37,705 nucleotides of DNA from Hydrogenophaga sp. 2FB (GTDB lineage: Bacteria > Pseudomonadota > Gammaproteobacteria > Burkholderiales > Burkholderiaceae_C), in the NCBI RefSeq assembly GCF_005503365.1, contig NZ_SCML01000061.1:1-37705 (forward strand), written 5' to 3'. This document shows positions 23,438 to 32,124 of this stretch, piece after piece; the first letter of the stretch is position 1, and each line of letters begins with the position of its first letter. A model generated the notes under the pieces. That model saw only the letters and a program-made list of their open reading frames with translations, did not search any database and was not told where the DNA came from. The position numbers and the translations under genes were made by a program.

Positions 23438-24856
23438 TCAGGACAGCGGCGGTGGCGCGACCCAGTCGCCGCCCAGTGCCTTGTACATGTCCAAAGCAGC
23501 GGTCAGGCGCGAGAGGCTCTGCGTGGACAGCGCGTCGAGCGCGGCGAACAGCGTGCGCTGCGCGTCGAGCACCGAGAGCAGATCGCCACTGCCCTCGCGG
23601 TAGCGCAGCTCGGCCAGTTCCAGCGACCGCCGCGCCTGCGCCACCACCTCGCGCTGCAGCGCTTCCTGGCGTTGGCTGCGCTCCACACTGCCCAGGCCGT
23701 CGTCGACCTCCTTGAGGGCCGTGCGGATGGCCTTGCCGTAGTTCTCGATCAACACCACGCGCTGCGATTCGGTGGTGCGGATCTGCAGGCGCTGGCGGCC
23801 GCCGTCGAAGATCGACTGCGCGAGCGACAGGCCGATGGACACGCTGCGCGTGGGATCGACCAGGCTCAGCAGCGCCGACGTGCCCAGGCTGCCCGACGCA
23901 GACAGCGACAGACTCGGCAACAAGGCCTTGCGCGCGACCTCCACGTTCGCGTCCGACGCCGCAAGTTGCGCTTCCGCGGATGCGAGATCGGGCCGGCGCG
24001 TGAGCAGCGACGACGGCAAGCCCGCCGCCAGCGCGGGCACCCGCAGTTGCGCGAACTCACCGGCTTCGGGCGCATAGCCCTGCGGCACGCGGCCCAGCAA
24101 CAAGGCCAGCGCGGACGCGGTCTGGCGCTGTTGCAATTCCAGCGGCAGCAAGGCCGTGCGTTGCGACAGCACCGTCGTGCGCTGCTGCGAGACTTCGAGC
24201 GCCGTGGCCACGCCATTGCGCTGGCGCGCCTCCACGATGCCCAGCACGCGCTCGGCGATGGCGAGGTTCTCGCGCGCGATGCGCAGGCGCTCGGCGGTGT
24301 TGAGCCAGAGGAAATAGTTGTTCGCCACACCGGTCAGCAGCGCCAGGCGCGCGGTCTTCCAGTCGTACTGGCTGGCCTCGAACGAGGCTTCGCCAGCGCG
24401 CACGCCCGCGGCGATGCGGCCCCACAGATCGACCTCGTAGCTGACCGACAAGCCCACGCTGGACGATTCGCGCGAGGTGGTCGCCACGCCCGGCGCTTCC
24501 GTGCGGCCCGCCGTGCTGCCCACGCTGCCGCTCACCGACGGCAGGCGCGAGATGCCGGCCTGCTGCAATGCGATGTCGGCCTGGCGCATGCGCTCGATGG
24601 CGATGCGCAAGTCCGGGCTACCGGCCTGCGCTTCTTCAATCAGACGCTCCAGCGGCTGCGAACCGAACGACTGCCACCAGGCGGTCGTGGGTTGCGGCGT
24701 TTCCACGGCGGGCACGGCAGGCCCATAACTCGCGGGCATGTCGACGATGGGACCGCGAGCGGACTCGGTGGTAGCGCAGGCCGTCAAAGCCAGGGCGACG
24801 GCGAGGACCAGGGGCTTGGCCAACGGATACGAAAACGGTTTCATCACGGTGCTCAT
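23438..24856 (-). CDS. RND/MacAB-type outer-membrane factor lipoprotein (NodT/OprM family), 472 aa
   Basis: The signal sequence ends in the lipobox LTAC with Cys27 as lipidation site. Two OEP repeats follow: WWQSFGSQPLERLIEEA starts the domain, SYEVDLWGRI is the classic NodT-family signature, and SIFDGGRQRLQI with LRYREGSGDLLSVLDAQRTL marks the second repeat. It would form the trimeric outer-membrane channel of a tripartite exporter with MacA and MacB, encoded just upstream. Its ATG overlaps the macB stop (ATGA). The terminator at 23399-23425 ends the operon. Confidence 0.95.
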   Translation of the reverse strand: MSTVMKPFSYPLAKPLVLAVALALTACATTESARGPIVDMPASYGPAVPAVETPQPTTAWWQSFGSQPLERLIEEAQAGSPDLRIAIERMRQADIALQQAGISRLPSVSGSVGSTAGRTEAPGVATTSRESSSVGLSVSYEVDLWGRIAAGVRAGEASFEASQYDWKTARLALLTGVANNYFLWLNTAERLRIARENLAIAERVLGIVEARQRNGVATALEVSQQRTTVLSQRTALLPLELQQRQTASALALLLGRVPQGYAPEAGEFAQLRVPALAAGLPSSLLTRRPDLASAEAQLAASDANVEVARKALLPSLSLSASGSLGTSALLSLVDPTRSVSIGLSLAQSIFDGGRQRLQIRTTESQRVVLIENYGKAIRTALKEVDDGLGSVERSQRQEALQREVVAQARRSLELAELRYREGSGDLLSVLDAQRTLFAALDALSTQSLSRLTAALDMYKALGGDWVAPPPLS

Positions 24857-26856
24857 TCAGATGCGAGGGCCACGACAGGGTCGAGCCGCGCGGCTTTTCG
24901 GGCGGGAAGGAAGCCAAAGACCAGACCCGTGGCAAAGGCGCAGCCAAAGGCCAGCACCACCGGCGTGACGGAGTACTGCACCGCCGTGCCCGTGGCACCG
25001 ATGACCGCCGCCACGCCCAGGCCGATCACCACCCCGACCAGGCCACCGATGGCCGACACCACCAGCGCCTCGATCAGGAACTGCTGCAGGATGTTGCGCG
25101 TGCGGGCGCCGGTGGCCATGCGGATGCCGATCTCGCGGGTGCGCTCGGTCACGCTCACCAGCATGATGTTCATCACCCCGATGCCGCCCACCAGCAGCGA
25201 GATCGCGGCGATCGAGCCCAGCAGGATGGTCATGGTGTTCTGCGTCTCGGTGGCCGTGTCGATGATCGAGGCCATGTTGCGGATCTGGAAGTCGATCACG
25301 CCATGGCGCTCGGCCAGCAGCGACTCCACCGCGGACTGCGTCTCGTCGATGCGGCTCACGTCGGACACCGCCACCGTCACATTGCGCAGGAAGCGCTGGC
25401 CCGAGAGGCGCAACTGGCTCGTCGCGTACGGCACCAGCACGACGTCGTCCTGGTCCTGCCCGTTGGGCGAGGCGCCGCGCGCGGTCATCACACCGGTCAC
25501 CTGGAAGATCAGGTTATTGACCAGCACGTACTTGCCCAAGGGGTCCTCACCACCCGGGAACAGCGCGTTGGCCACGGTCTGGCCGAGCACTGCCACGGTG
25601 GCGTACTCCTGCTCGTCTTCTTCGGTGAAGAAGGTGCCCGACTTCACCTTCCACTGGCGGGCCAGCGGGTACTTCGAGGAGGTGCCGAGCACGCTGCTGG
25701 AGTAGTCGGACTCCCCGTAGCGCAGCGTGGAGGTGCTGCTCTGCTCGGGCACCGCCGCGAGCACGTTGGGCACTTCCTTGTCGATCGCCTGCACGTCCGC
25801 GAGCACCAGCGTCGCGGTGTTCTGGAAACCCCGTTGGTTCGGCGCGCCGGGGCGCACCAGCAACAGGTTGGAACCCATGGCGCTGATGCGGTCGATCACC
25901 ACCTGTTTGGCGCCGTCGCCAATGGCCAGCATGGCAATCACCGACGCCACGCCGATCACGATGCCGAGCAAGGTCAGGATGGCGCGGAACACGTTGGCCC
26001 GCAGCGCGCGCAGCGCCGTCTTGGCCGCCTCCACCACGTCGCTCAGGTGCGAAATGCGGCCGGCGCGCGCGGTCCAGTTCAGTGCGGCTTGCGCGGCCTG
26101 GCCTTCGGGCGGGCGCGGGCCGGGATCGGCCACGATGTGGCCGTCCTTGATTTCGATCACGCGGTGCGCGTTGTCGGCGACTTCCTTGGCGTGGGTGATG
26201 AGGATCACCGTGTGACCTTGCGCGGCCAGGTCCTTGAGCAGCGCCATCACGTCCGCTCCACTCTTGCTGTCCAGCGCGCCGGTGGGTTCGTCGGCCAGGA
26301 TCACACGGCCGCCGTTCATGAGCGCGCGCGCGATCGACACCCGCTGCTGCTGGCCGCCCGACAGCTGGTTCGGCCGGTGGTGCATGCGATCGCCCAGGCC
26401 CAGCGAGCCGAGCAACTCGCTCGCGCGAGCGTGGCGCTCGGCCGGTGGAATGCCCGCATACACAGCAGGCACTTCCACGTTGTCGGCCGCGGTGCCGGTG
26501 GCGATGAGGTTGTAGCTCTGGAACACGAAGCCGAACGCGTCGCGGCGCAGCTCGGCCAGCTCGTCGCGTTCCAGCTCGGACACATCGCGGCCCATGAAGT
26601 GGTAGCGGCCGGTGGTGGGTTTGTCCAGGCAACCCAGGATGTTCATCAAGGTGGACTTGCCCGAACCGGACGCGCCCATGATGGCCACGAGTTCGCCGGG
26701 GTAGATCTTCAGGTCGATGCCGTGCAGCACCTCGACCGACAGGTCGCCGTTCCGGTAGGTCTTGGTGATGCCGCTCAAATCGATCAGCGGCACGCCCAGC
26801 CCCTGCTGCGCACCGCGCAGCGCCTGCACTTCTGGCGACTGCGGCAACTGGCTCAT
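24853..26856 (-). CDS. macB: MacB-type ABC transporter, ATPase fused to permease, 667 aa
   Basis: The N-terminal ATPase has Walker A GASGSGKST (61-69), Q-loop FVFQSYNL, signature LSGGQQQR and Walker B VILADEPTGALD. A membrane helix follows (FRAILTLLGIVIGVASVIAML), then a large periplasmic domain and three C-terminal helices with the family motif GVMNIMLVSVTERTREIG. MacB works as a mechanotransmitting dimer that drives export of macrolides, toxins or lipopeptides through MacA and an outer-membrane factor. The N-terminal ~22 residues before PLIDLSGITK are longer than usual. Stop and start codons overlap with both neighbours (ATGA). Confidence 0.96.
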   Translation of the reverse strand: MSQLPQSPEVQALRGAQQGLGVPLIDLSGITKTYRNGDLSVEVLHGIDLKIYPGELVAIMGASGSGKSTLMNILGCLDKPTTGRYHFMGRDVSELERDELAELRRDAFGFVFQSYNLIATGTAADNVEVPAVYAGIPPAERHARASELLGSLGLGDRMHHRPNQLSGGQQQRVSIARALMNGGRVILADEPTGALDSKSGADVMALLKDLAAQGHTVILITHAKEVADNAHRVIEIKDGHIVADPGPRPPEGQAAQAALNWTARAGRISHLSDVVEAAKTALRALRANVFRAILTLLGIVIGVASVIAMLAIGDGAKQVVIDRISAMGSNLLLVRPGAPNQRGFQNTATLVLADVQAIDKEVPNVLAAVPEQSSTSTLRYGESDYSSSVLGTSSKYPLARQWKVKSGTFFTEEDEQEYATVAVLGQTVANALFPGGEDPLGKYVLVNNLIFQVTGVMTARGASPNGQDQDDVVLVPYATSQLRLSGQRFLRNVTVAVSDVSRIDETQSAVESLLAERHGVIDFQIRNMASIIDTATETQNTMTILLGSIAAISLLVGGIGVMNIMLVSVTERTREIGIRMATGARTRNILQQFLIEALVVSAIGGLVGVVIGLGVAAVIGATGTAVQYSVTPVVLAFGCAFATGLVFGFLPARKAARLDPVVALASE

Positions 26857-28805
26857 CGCCGTGCTCCGGCCGGGGCGCCGCCGGGCATACCGCCGGGGCC
26901 ACCGAGGTTTTGCTGGCCCACGCCCGTGCTTGGCCGCTGGGTGGTCGCGCGCTCGGGTTCGCGCACACCCGCGATCACACGATCGCCCTCCTTCAGGCCC
27001 GACAGCACTTCGGCATGCACGCGGTTGCTGATGCCGATGGTGATGTCGCGCTCCTCGATGCTGCCGTCTTCGGCCATGACCTTGACCTTGGCCTGGCGCG
27101 GGCCGCGCGACGCGCGCGACGAAGCGCTGTTGCGCGGCATGCCGCTCACGTTGGCGTCCGATGGCGCGCTGGCGTCCTTGCGGCCTGCGGGTGCGGCGGC
27201 ATCGGTCTTCGCACCGCCTTTTGCATCCGCTTTGGCATCCACCTTGGTATCGGTCTTGCCGCTGCCATTGGCCTTGGCATTCGCATTGGCACCCGACGCC
27301 GGGCCTTTCTGTGTCGCCGCACCGGCGTTCGCATTGCCACCACCGGCGTTGCCCGCGGCTTCGCGTTCCTTGCGGCGCTGCTCGCGAAAGCGCGCACGCT
27401 CTTCTTCCGACATGTTCTGGAACGCCTCGGGGCTCATGCGAGGGCGATCGCCTTCGGCCCCACCCGCCGCCTCGCGTTCCTTGCGGCGCTGCTCACGGAA
27501 ACGGGCGCGCTCTTCTTCGCTCATGTTCTGGAAGGCCTCGCGGTCCATGCGCGGGCGCTCGCTGGCCTGCGCAACGACGACCGTGTCGGCCACCGTCTTG
27601 AAAGCACTGCCGGAAATGGACGAGGTGGTGCCACGCGGGGCTGGGGTGGCCGGAGCCGCGCCGGGCGCAGCGGGAGCGGCTGGCGTGGTGGTCGACGGCG
27701 TGGCCGGTGGCGTCGTGGACGGGGTGCTGGATGGCGATGCCGAGCCCGGTGCGCGGCCGCCTGCCCCACCCTGCCCACCACGGTTGCCGCCTTGCGCACC
27801 ACGCTGGATCGTCAGCGCCGACATCGGCACCACCAGCACGTCCTTGGCCTCGGCCACCACGAAGAACACCTGCGCAGTCATGCTGGTCATGAGGCTGCGG
27901 TTGTTGTTCGGCACCTCGAACAGCGCGTTGTAGAGCACCACGTTGTTGGTCACCGTGGGCGTGGGTTCGATCTTCTTGAGTTCACCGTACCAGCGGCGGC
28001 CCTGGCCGCCCAAGGTGGTGAAGTACACCGACATGCCGCCGCGCAGCTTGCTCACGTCGGCCTCGGACACCTGCGTCTGCACCGTCATCACCGACAGGTC
28101 GGCGATGCGCAAGATCGTCGGCGCGGACTGGTTGGTGTTGAGCGTCTGGCCCTGGCGCGCGGTGATGCTGACCACCGTCCCGGCCATGGGTGCATAAATC
28201 TTCGTGTACTTGAGGTTGGCCTCTTCCACGCGCATGCTGGCCTGCAGCTGCTCCATCGACGCCTTCAGCGAATTGATCTGCGCGCGCGCGGTCTTCACCG
28301 CCGTCTCGGCGTTCTGCAATGTCTCGGCCGTGGTGGCCTCTTCCACCATCAGGTTCTTCTGGCGCTGCAGGTCGCGTTCGGCTTTGGCCAGCGTGAGTTC
28401 GCGCTCGGCCATCTGGGCCCCTTGCGAGCGCAGCTGTGCTTTGCTGGCTTCCACGCGGGCTTGCGAAGTTTCCGCATCGATCTCGGCGAGCAGATCGCCC
28501 TCCTTCACCTCGGTACCCACCTCCACATGGATCTTGCGCAACTGGCCCGAGACCTGCGCGCCCACATCCACATAGTCGCGCGGCTGCAAGGAGCCGGTGG
28601 CGCTCACCTGGTCTTCAATATCGCCGCGTTGCACCGTGGCCGTGATGTAGGCGCTCTCGGTCTTGGCGCCCGGCCCCCAGCGGTAGTACGCGAAACCGCC
28701 GGCGCCACCGATCACGGCCAGGCCCACCAGCGCGATCAGCGCCAGTTTCCAGGTCTTGCGGCGGGTGATGGGCCTCTTGCCCGCTTCAGGTTTGACGTCG
28801 TTCAT
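26853..28805 (-). CDS. macA: MacA-type periplasmic adaptor with long insertion, 650 aa
   Basis: An N-terminal membrane anchor (about 19-40) is followed by the usual adaptor modules: the lipoyl half (VSATGSLQPRDYVDVGAQVSG), an alpha-hairpin (about 115-200), the second lipoyl half (IYAPMAGTVVSI) and a beta-barrel. The membrane-proximal end resumes at about 571 (QAKVKVMAEDGSIEERDI) and continues to GLKEGDRVIAG. Between about 336 and 570 lies a low-complexity insertion rich in Gly, Pro, Thr and Ala, containing two 37-residue copies of a charged repeat with FQNMSEEERARFREQRRKE. Typical MacA proteins are about 370-400 residues. The C-terminal tail is also Gly/Pro-rich. ATG at 28805 has only a weak ribosome site but directly precedes the anchor. 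It begins the macA-macB-nodT operon. Confidence 0.93.
   Translation of the reverse strand: MNDVKPEAGKRPITRRKTWKLALIALVGLAVIGGAGGFAYYRWGPGAKTESAYITATVQRGDIEDQVSATGSLQPRDYVDVGAQVSGQLRKIHVEVGTEVKEGDLLAEIDAETSQARVEASKAQLRSQGAQMAERELTLAKAERDLQRQKNLMVEEATTAETLQNAETAVKTARAQINSLKASMEQLQASMRVEEANLKYTKIYAPMAGTVVSITARQGQTLNTNQSAPTILRIADLSVMTVQTQVSEADVSKLRGGMSVYFTTLGGQGRRWYGELKKIEPTPTVTNNVVLYNALFEVPNNNRSLMTSMTAQVFFVVAEAKDVLVVPMSALTIQRGAQGGNRGGQGGAGGRAPGSASPSSTPSTTPPATPSTTTPAAPAAPGAAPATPAPRGTTSSISGSAFKTVADTVVVAQASERPRMDREAFQNMSEEERARFREQRRKEREAAGGAEGDRPRMSPEAFQNMSEEERARFREQRRKEREAAGNAGGGNANAGAATQKGPASGANANAKANGSGKTDTKVDAKADAKGGAKTDAAAPAGRKDASAPSDANVSGMPRNSASSRASRGPRQAKVKVMAEDGSIEERDITIGISNRVHAEVLSGLKEGDRVIAGVREPERATTQRPSTGVGQQNLGGPGGMPGGAPAGARR
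27336..27557 (-). repeat. Tandem 111-bp repeat (two copies) within macA
   Basis: Residues 417-453 and 454-490 of MacA are near-identical 37-residue units of the form RPRM..EAFQNMSEEERAR followed by FREQRRKEREAAG. The nucleotide copies differ at scattered, mostly third-codon positions, so the duplication is not brand-new and the protein sequence appears to be under selection. Confidence 0.85.
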
Positions 28806-28933
28806 ATCGGTGGATGTTCTTGTGATGCCAGGGATGGGCGCGATATTGCCCGCGAAATATGGAAAGAATGCGTACGCAGGGAGGCCAGGCTTGCACAAAG
28901 TTTGAAAGATTTGGGTTTAGTCTCGGCAACACC
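28806..28933. promoter_or_regulatory. Divergent promoter region between macA and the sensor kinase gene
   Basis: This 128-bp gap separates two divergent units and must hold both promoters. It includes an AT-richer stretch (about 28845-28925). I see no clear operator repeat. Autoregulation by the BaeR-type regulator encoded next door is plausible but not shown. Confidence 0.5.
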
Positions 28934-30490
28934 ATGCAGATCGACCGCCCCGCCTCCCTGTCCCGCCTCCGCGCCGGCCTCTCACGGTTCGACACGCTGC
29001 GTGTCAAACTGTTCCTGGCCATCGCGGGCGCGAACATCTTGCTGGTCATGTCGGCCTACTTCATCTACAGCTGGAGCTTTGACAAGGGCCTGGTGGAGTA
29101 CCTGAACCGGGTCGACGAGACGCGCCTGCAACCTCTGGTCGCGCGCCTGGCCGACGGCTACCGCCAGAACGGCAACAACTGGGACTGGATCGTGGGCGAC
29201 CGCCAGCGCTGGTTCGAATTGTCGCGCGAGACCCTCGGCGGTGGCGGAGGGCGCCAGCAACGCCGGCCCGGCGAACAGGCACAGACACCGGGCAACGCCG
29301 GTGCGGGAACGTCGCCACCAGCCACCACCATCCCGACACTGCCGCCGCCACCACCCGAACCGACGACAGGCCCGAACAGCAACCCGCAACCCGCGCTCAC
29401 CATTGATCCGCGCCTGATGCTCTTCGATGCGCAACGCCAGTTGCTCATGGGGCCCGAAGGCCGGGCCGAACAGGCGGTGTTCAAACCGATCGATGTGAAT
29501 GGCCAGCGCGTGGGCTACCTCGGCTACGTGCCACGCCTGCAGATGGTGACCTCGCTCGAGCGCGTGTTCCTCGCGCAGCAGACCCGCACCTTCGCCGTCA
29601 TCGCCGCGGCCATGCTGGCGGCGGTGCTGTTGAACGCGGCGCTGATCGCGCGCTGGCTCTCGCGCCGTCTGCATGTGCTGGGCGAAGGCACCGCCGCTGT
29701 GGCGCGGGGCGACTACGGCGTGCGCCTGCCCGCGCGCGGCCACGACGAGCTGGCCCAGCTCGCGCAAGCCTTCAACCACATGGCCACATCGCTGCAGGCG
29801 GCGCAGCAGGCGCGCCAGCAATGGATTGCCGACATCGCGCACGAGCTGCGCACGCCGCTGGCCACCCTGCGCGCCGAGATCGAAGCATTGCAGGACGGCA
29901 TTCGCAAACCCGACACCGGCAACCTGAACTCGCTGGCCCAAGAGGTGAGCCGGCTCACGCGGCTGGTGGAAGATTTGCGGCTGCTCTCGCTGTCCGACCT
30001 GGGCGCGCTCGACTACCGGTTCGCCGCCGTCGACCTCGGCCGTTTTGTCGGCCACCACATCAGCGACGCGGCCAGCCTGCCGGGCAAGCCACTGCAGGTG
30101 AACACCGCCCTCACCGAAGGCCTCGAGATTCGTGCTGATGGCGACCGGCTCGACCAGGTGCTGTCCAACCTGCTGCAGAACACGCAACGCTACAGCGCCG
30201 ACCCCGCCACGCTGCGCGTGCAGGTGCAACGCGATGGCCAAGAAGCCCAGCTGACCTGGGAAGACACCGGCCCCGGCGTGCCACCCGAAGCCCTGCCCCG
30301 CCTGACCGAACGGCTCTACCGCGTGGACGAATCGCGCGCCAGCGCCAGCGGTGGCTCGGGCCTGGGCCTGGCGATCGCGCAGGCGATTGTCGAAGGCCAC
30401 GGCGGGCGCATGCAGGCCTCTGCCAGCGCGCTCGGCGGCCTGCGCTGGGACATCTGGTTGCCACTGCAGACGGAAGCCGCCCATGACTGA
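28934..30490 (+). CDS. baeS: BaeS-type sensor histidine kinase, 518 aa
   Basis: Two membrane helices (about 24-46 and 219-240) bracket a periplasmic sensor that carries a Gly/Pro-rich segment (about 101-155, with PPPPPEP). A HAMP region follows, then the H-box IADIAHELRTPLA with phospho-accepting His303, an N-box (LDQVLSNLLQNTQRYS), a G1 box (WEDTGPGV) and a G2 box (GGSGLGLAI). BaeS-type kinases sense envelope stress and toxic compounds and control efflux pumps. The gene lies divergent to the macAB-nodT operon, its likely target. ATG at 28934 has no strong ribosome site; an upstream Met at 28859 would add an unlikely extension into the promoter region. The stop overlaps the regulator gene by 8 bp. 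Confidence 0.93.
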   Translation: MQIDRPASLSRLRAGLSRFDTLRVKLFLAIAGANILLVMSAYFIYSWSFDKGLVEYLNRVDETRLQPLVARLADGYRQNGNNWDWIVGDRQRWFELSRETLGGGGGRQQRRPGEQAQTPGNAGAGTSPPATTIPTLPPPPPEPTTGPNSNPQPALTIDPRLMLFDAQRQLLMGPEGRAEQAVFKPIDVNGQRVGYLGYVPRLQMVTSLERVFLAQQTRTFAVIAAAMLAAVLLNAALIARWLSRRLHVLGEGTAAVARGDYGVRLPARGHDELAQLAQAFNHMATSLQAAQQARQQWIADIAHELRTPLATLRAEIEALQDGIRKPDTGNLNSLAQEVSRLTRLVEDLRLLSLSDLGALDYRFAAVDLGRFVGHHISDAASLPGKPLQVNTALTEGLEIRADGDRLDQVLSNLLQNTQRYSADPATLRVQVQRDGQEAQLTWEDTGPGVPPEALPRLTERLYRVDESRASASGGSGLGLAIAQAIVEGHGGRMQASASALGGLRWDIWLPLQTEAAHD

Positions 30491-31184
30491 ACGCATCCTG
30501 ATCGTCGAAGACGAAAACAAGATCGCCGGCGTGCTGCTCGACTACCTGAAGCAGTCGGGCTACGACACGCACCACCTCACGCGCGGCGACGAAGTCGAGG
30601 CCTGGCTGGAACACCACCCGGTGGATCTCGTGCTGCTCGACCTGATGCTGCCCGGCAAGAGCGGGCTCGACATCTGCAAGGCCCTGCGCGCGGGTGCGCC
30701 CGGCAAGCCGGCGCCGGCCATCATCATGGTCACCGCGCGGGTGGAAGAGATCGACCGGCTGCTCGGCCTTGAGCTGGGCGCGGACGACTACATCTGCAAG
30801 CCCTTCAGCCCGCGCGAGGTGATCGCGCGCGTGAAGGCCGTGCTGCGCCGTGGCACGCACGCCGCGGCACCAGACCACAGCTTGCCCACCGGGCTGAAGA
30901 TGGACGACGCGGCGTGGCGCGCCACCCTCGAAGGGCACGACCTGGGCCTGACCGCCGTGGAGTACCAGTTGCTCAAGGTGCTGAGCGCGCGCCCCGGACG
31001 CATCTTCTCGCGCGAACAGTTGATGGACTCGATGTACCAGGACGAGCGCATCGTCTCGGACCGCACCGTGGACAGCCACATCAAGAAGCTGCGGCGCAAG
31101 ATCCAGGAGCACCTGCCGGAGCAGGAGCTCATTCACTCGGTCTACGGCTTGGGCTACAAGTTTGAGCCGCCGGTGAGCGCGTAA
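30483..31184 (+). CDS. baeR: BaeR/OmpR-family response regulator, 233 aa
   Basis: The receiver domain (1-120) has the acidic pair near Glu9-Asp10, phospho-acceptor Asp53 (LVLLDLMLPG), the TAR segment (MVTARVEE) and Lys106 (YICKPFSP). The C-terminal winged-helix domain (about 135-230) shows LTAVEYQLLKVLSARPGR, the recognition helix around SDRTVDSHIKKLRRKI, and the GLGYKF wing. It is co-translated with the kinase gene (8-bp overlap). The likely regulon is the divergent efflux operon. It ends 4 bp from the convergent ABC operon, with a shared hairpin over both stop codons. Confidence 0.95.
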   Translation: MTERILIVEDENKIAGVLLDYLKQSGYDTHHLTRGDEVEAWLEHHPVDLVLLDLMLPGKSGLDICKALRAGAPGKPAPAIIMVTARVEEIDRLLGLELGADDYICKPFSPREVIARVKAVLRRGTHAAAPDHSLPTGLKMDDAAWRATLEGHDLGLTAVEYQLLKVLSARPGRIFSREQLMDSMYQDERIVSDRTVDSHIKKLRRKIQEHLPEQELIHSVYGLGYKFEPPVSA

Positions 31185-31191
31185 GCGCTCA
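31174..31191. terminator. Small hairpin spanning both convergent stop codons
   Basis: TGAGCGC-GTAA-GCGCTCA is a perfect 7-bp stem. The baeR stop lies in the loop region and the stop of the minus-strand binding-protein gene lies in the right arm. No T-run follows on either side, so it is at best a weak terminator. Confidence 0.4.
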
Positions 31192-32124
31192 GCGCGCAGC
31201 CGCGATCGCGCCCAGGCGCTGGCTGTTTTCGCGCAGCTCACCGATCGGGTCGCGCCCTTCGGTTTGCAGCACGATGGCTTTCACGCCCGCTTGCTGCACG
31301 GCTTGCGCCACGTTCGCCGGCAGCTCGCGGTGGTGCAACACGGCGGCCACGGAAGCGCTGCGCAGGCGCTTCGTCAGATCGGCCAATGCGTCGGGCGTCC
31401 ACGCTTCATCGGCGCGCGCATCGGTGCCGGCCAGATCCAGATTGAAGCCATTGACGAGGTAGTCGAGCCGATCGGACAGGCTGAACACCGCCACGCTGCT
31501 CGCACTGGCCAGGCGCGCTTCGCTCTGCGCCGTGATGGCCAGCACCTGTTGGCGCAGCGTGGCCACGTTGGTCTGCAGGCGCGGCTTGGCCGCGGGCACG
31601 AGGCGCGCCACGTCGCCAGCGATCACGTCGGCCATGCGCCCGAGGTTCACCGGGTCGAGCCAGGGCAGATCGGTGGCCGAAGCGGCCTGCTCTTGCAGGG
31701 CCATGCCCGGCAAGGACGCATCGAGCGGGCGCGCCGCATCGATCTCGATCAGGCGGATGTTCTGGCGGCGCGCCAGCGGAAACAGCGGGTCGTCGGGCCA
31801 GATGGAACGCAGGCCCACGACCGCATCGGCCTGTCGCGCAGCCTCGCCCAGGGCGGCCGCGCCGCGCCCGGAGAAGAACGCGAGCTGGCGGTTTGGCGGC
31901 AGCGTCTCGGGCGCGGGCCGCAGCACCACGATGCCGGTGTCGCGCACCACCGCGGTGGTGAGCGCGGCCACCACCGGGTGTGACACCAGCAGGCGGGCCG
32001 GCGCGGCGGCGACTGCTGCCGTGGGCGCGGCCGCTGTTTGCGCGCTGGCCATGGACATGGCACCCAGCGACAAGGCCAGCAGGCCGACCTGACACCAGCG
32101 GGAAGGAGACAGACGCGAGGTCAT
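31189..32124 (-). CDS. ZnuA-like substrate-binding protein without canonical metal ligands, 311 aa
   Basis: A signal peptide (cleavage near ASA|QT at 28) precedes a cluster A-I (ZnuA/TroA-like) fold: VSHPVVAALTTAVVRDTG, RQADAVVGLRSIW, LPWLDPVNLGRMADVIAGDV, and a late AVLHHRELPANVAQAVQQAG. The family positions that normally hold metal ligands are changed. The usual PHxYEP block reads PNRQLAFFSGRG (from 77), the second-His block PHxWLDP reads LPWLDP, and the HDAF-like block reads SLSDRLDY. It therefore may not bind Zn or Mn in the usual way and could bind another ligand or act as a partner. Its start overlaps the permease stop (ATGA), the last gene of the operon. Confidence 0.8.
   Translation of the reverse strand: MTSRLSPSRWCQVGLLALSLGAMSMASAQTAAAPTAAVAAAPARLLVSHPVVAALTTAVVRDTGIVVLRPAPETLPPNRQLAFFSGRGAAALGEAARQADAVVGLRSIWPDDPLFPLARRQNIRLIEIDAARPLDASLPGMALQEQAASATDLPWLDPVNLGRMADVIAGDVARLVPAAKPRLQTNVATLRQQVLAITAQSEARLASASSVAVFSLSDRLDYLVNGFNLDLAGTDARADEAWTPDALADLTKRLRSASVAAVLHHRELPANVAQAVQQAGVKAIVLQTEGRDPIGELRENSQRLGAIAAAR

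Noticed and set aside
23384..25705. 773-codon plus-strand open frame opposite the NodT gene
   Set aside because: Shadow frame rich in Arg, Gln and Ala; the minus-strand product has a lipobox and OEP signatures and ATGA coupling to macB.
27336..27557. Tandem repeat in macA as a sequencing or assembly artefact
   Set aside because: The two copies differ at multiple, mostly silent positions and keep the reading frame, which indicates a real, aged duplication.
25303..27933. 876-codon plus-strand open frame opposite macB and macA
   Set aside because: Low-complexity translation with no domain pattern; the minus strand has Walker, signature and adaptor motifs.
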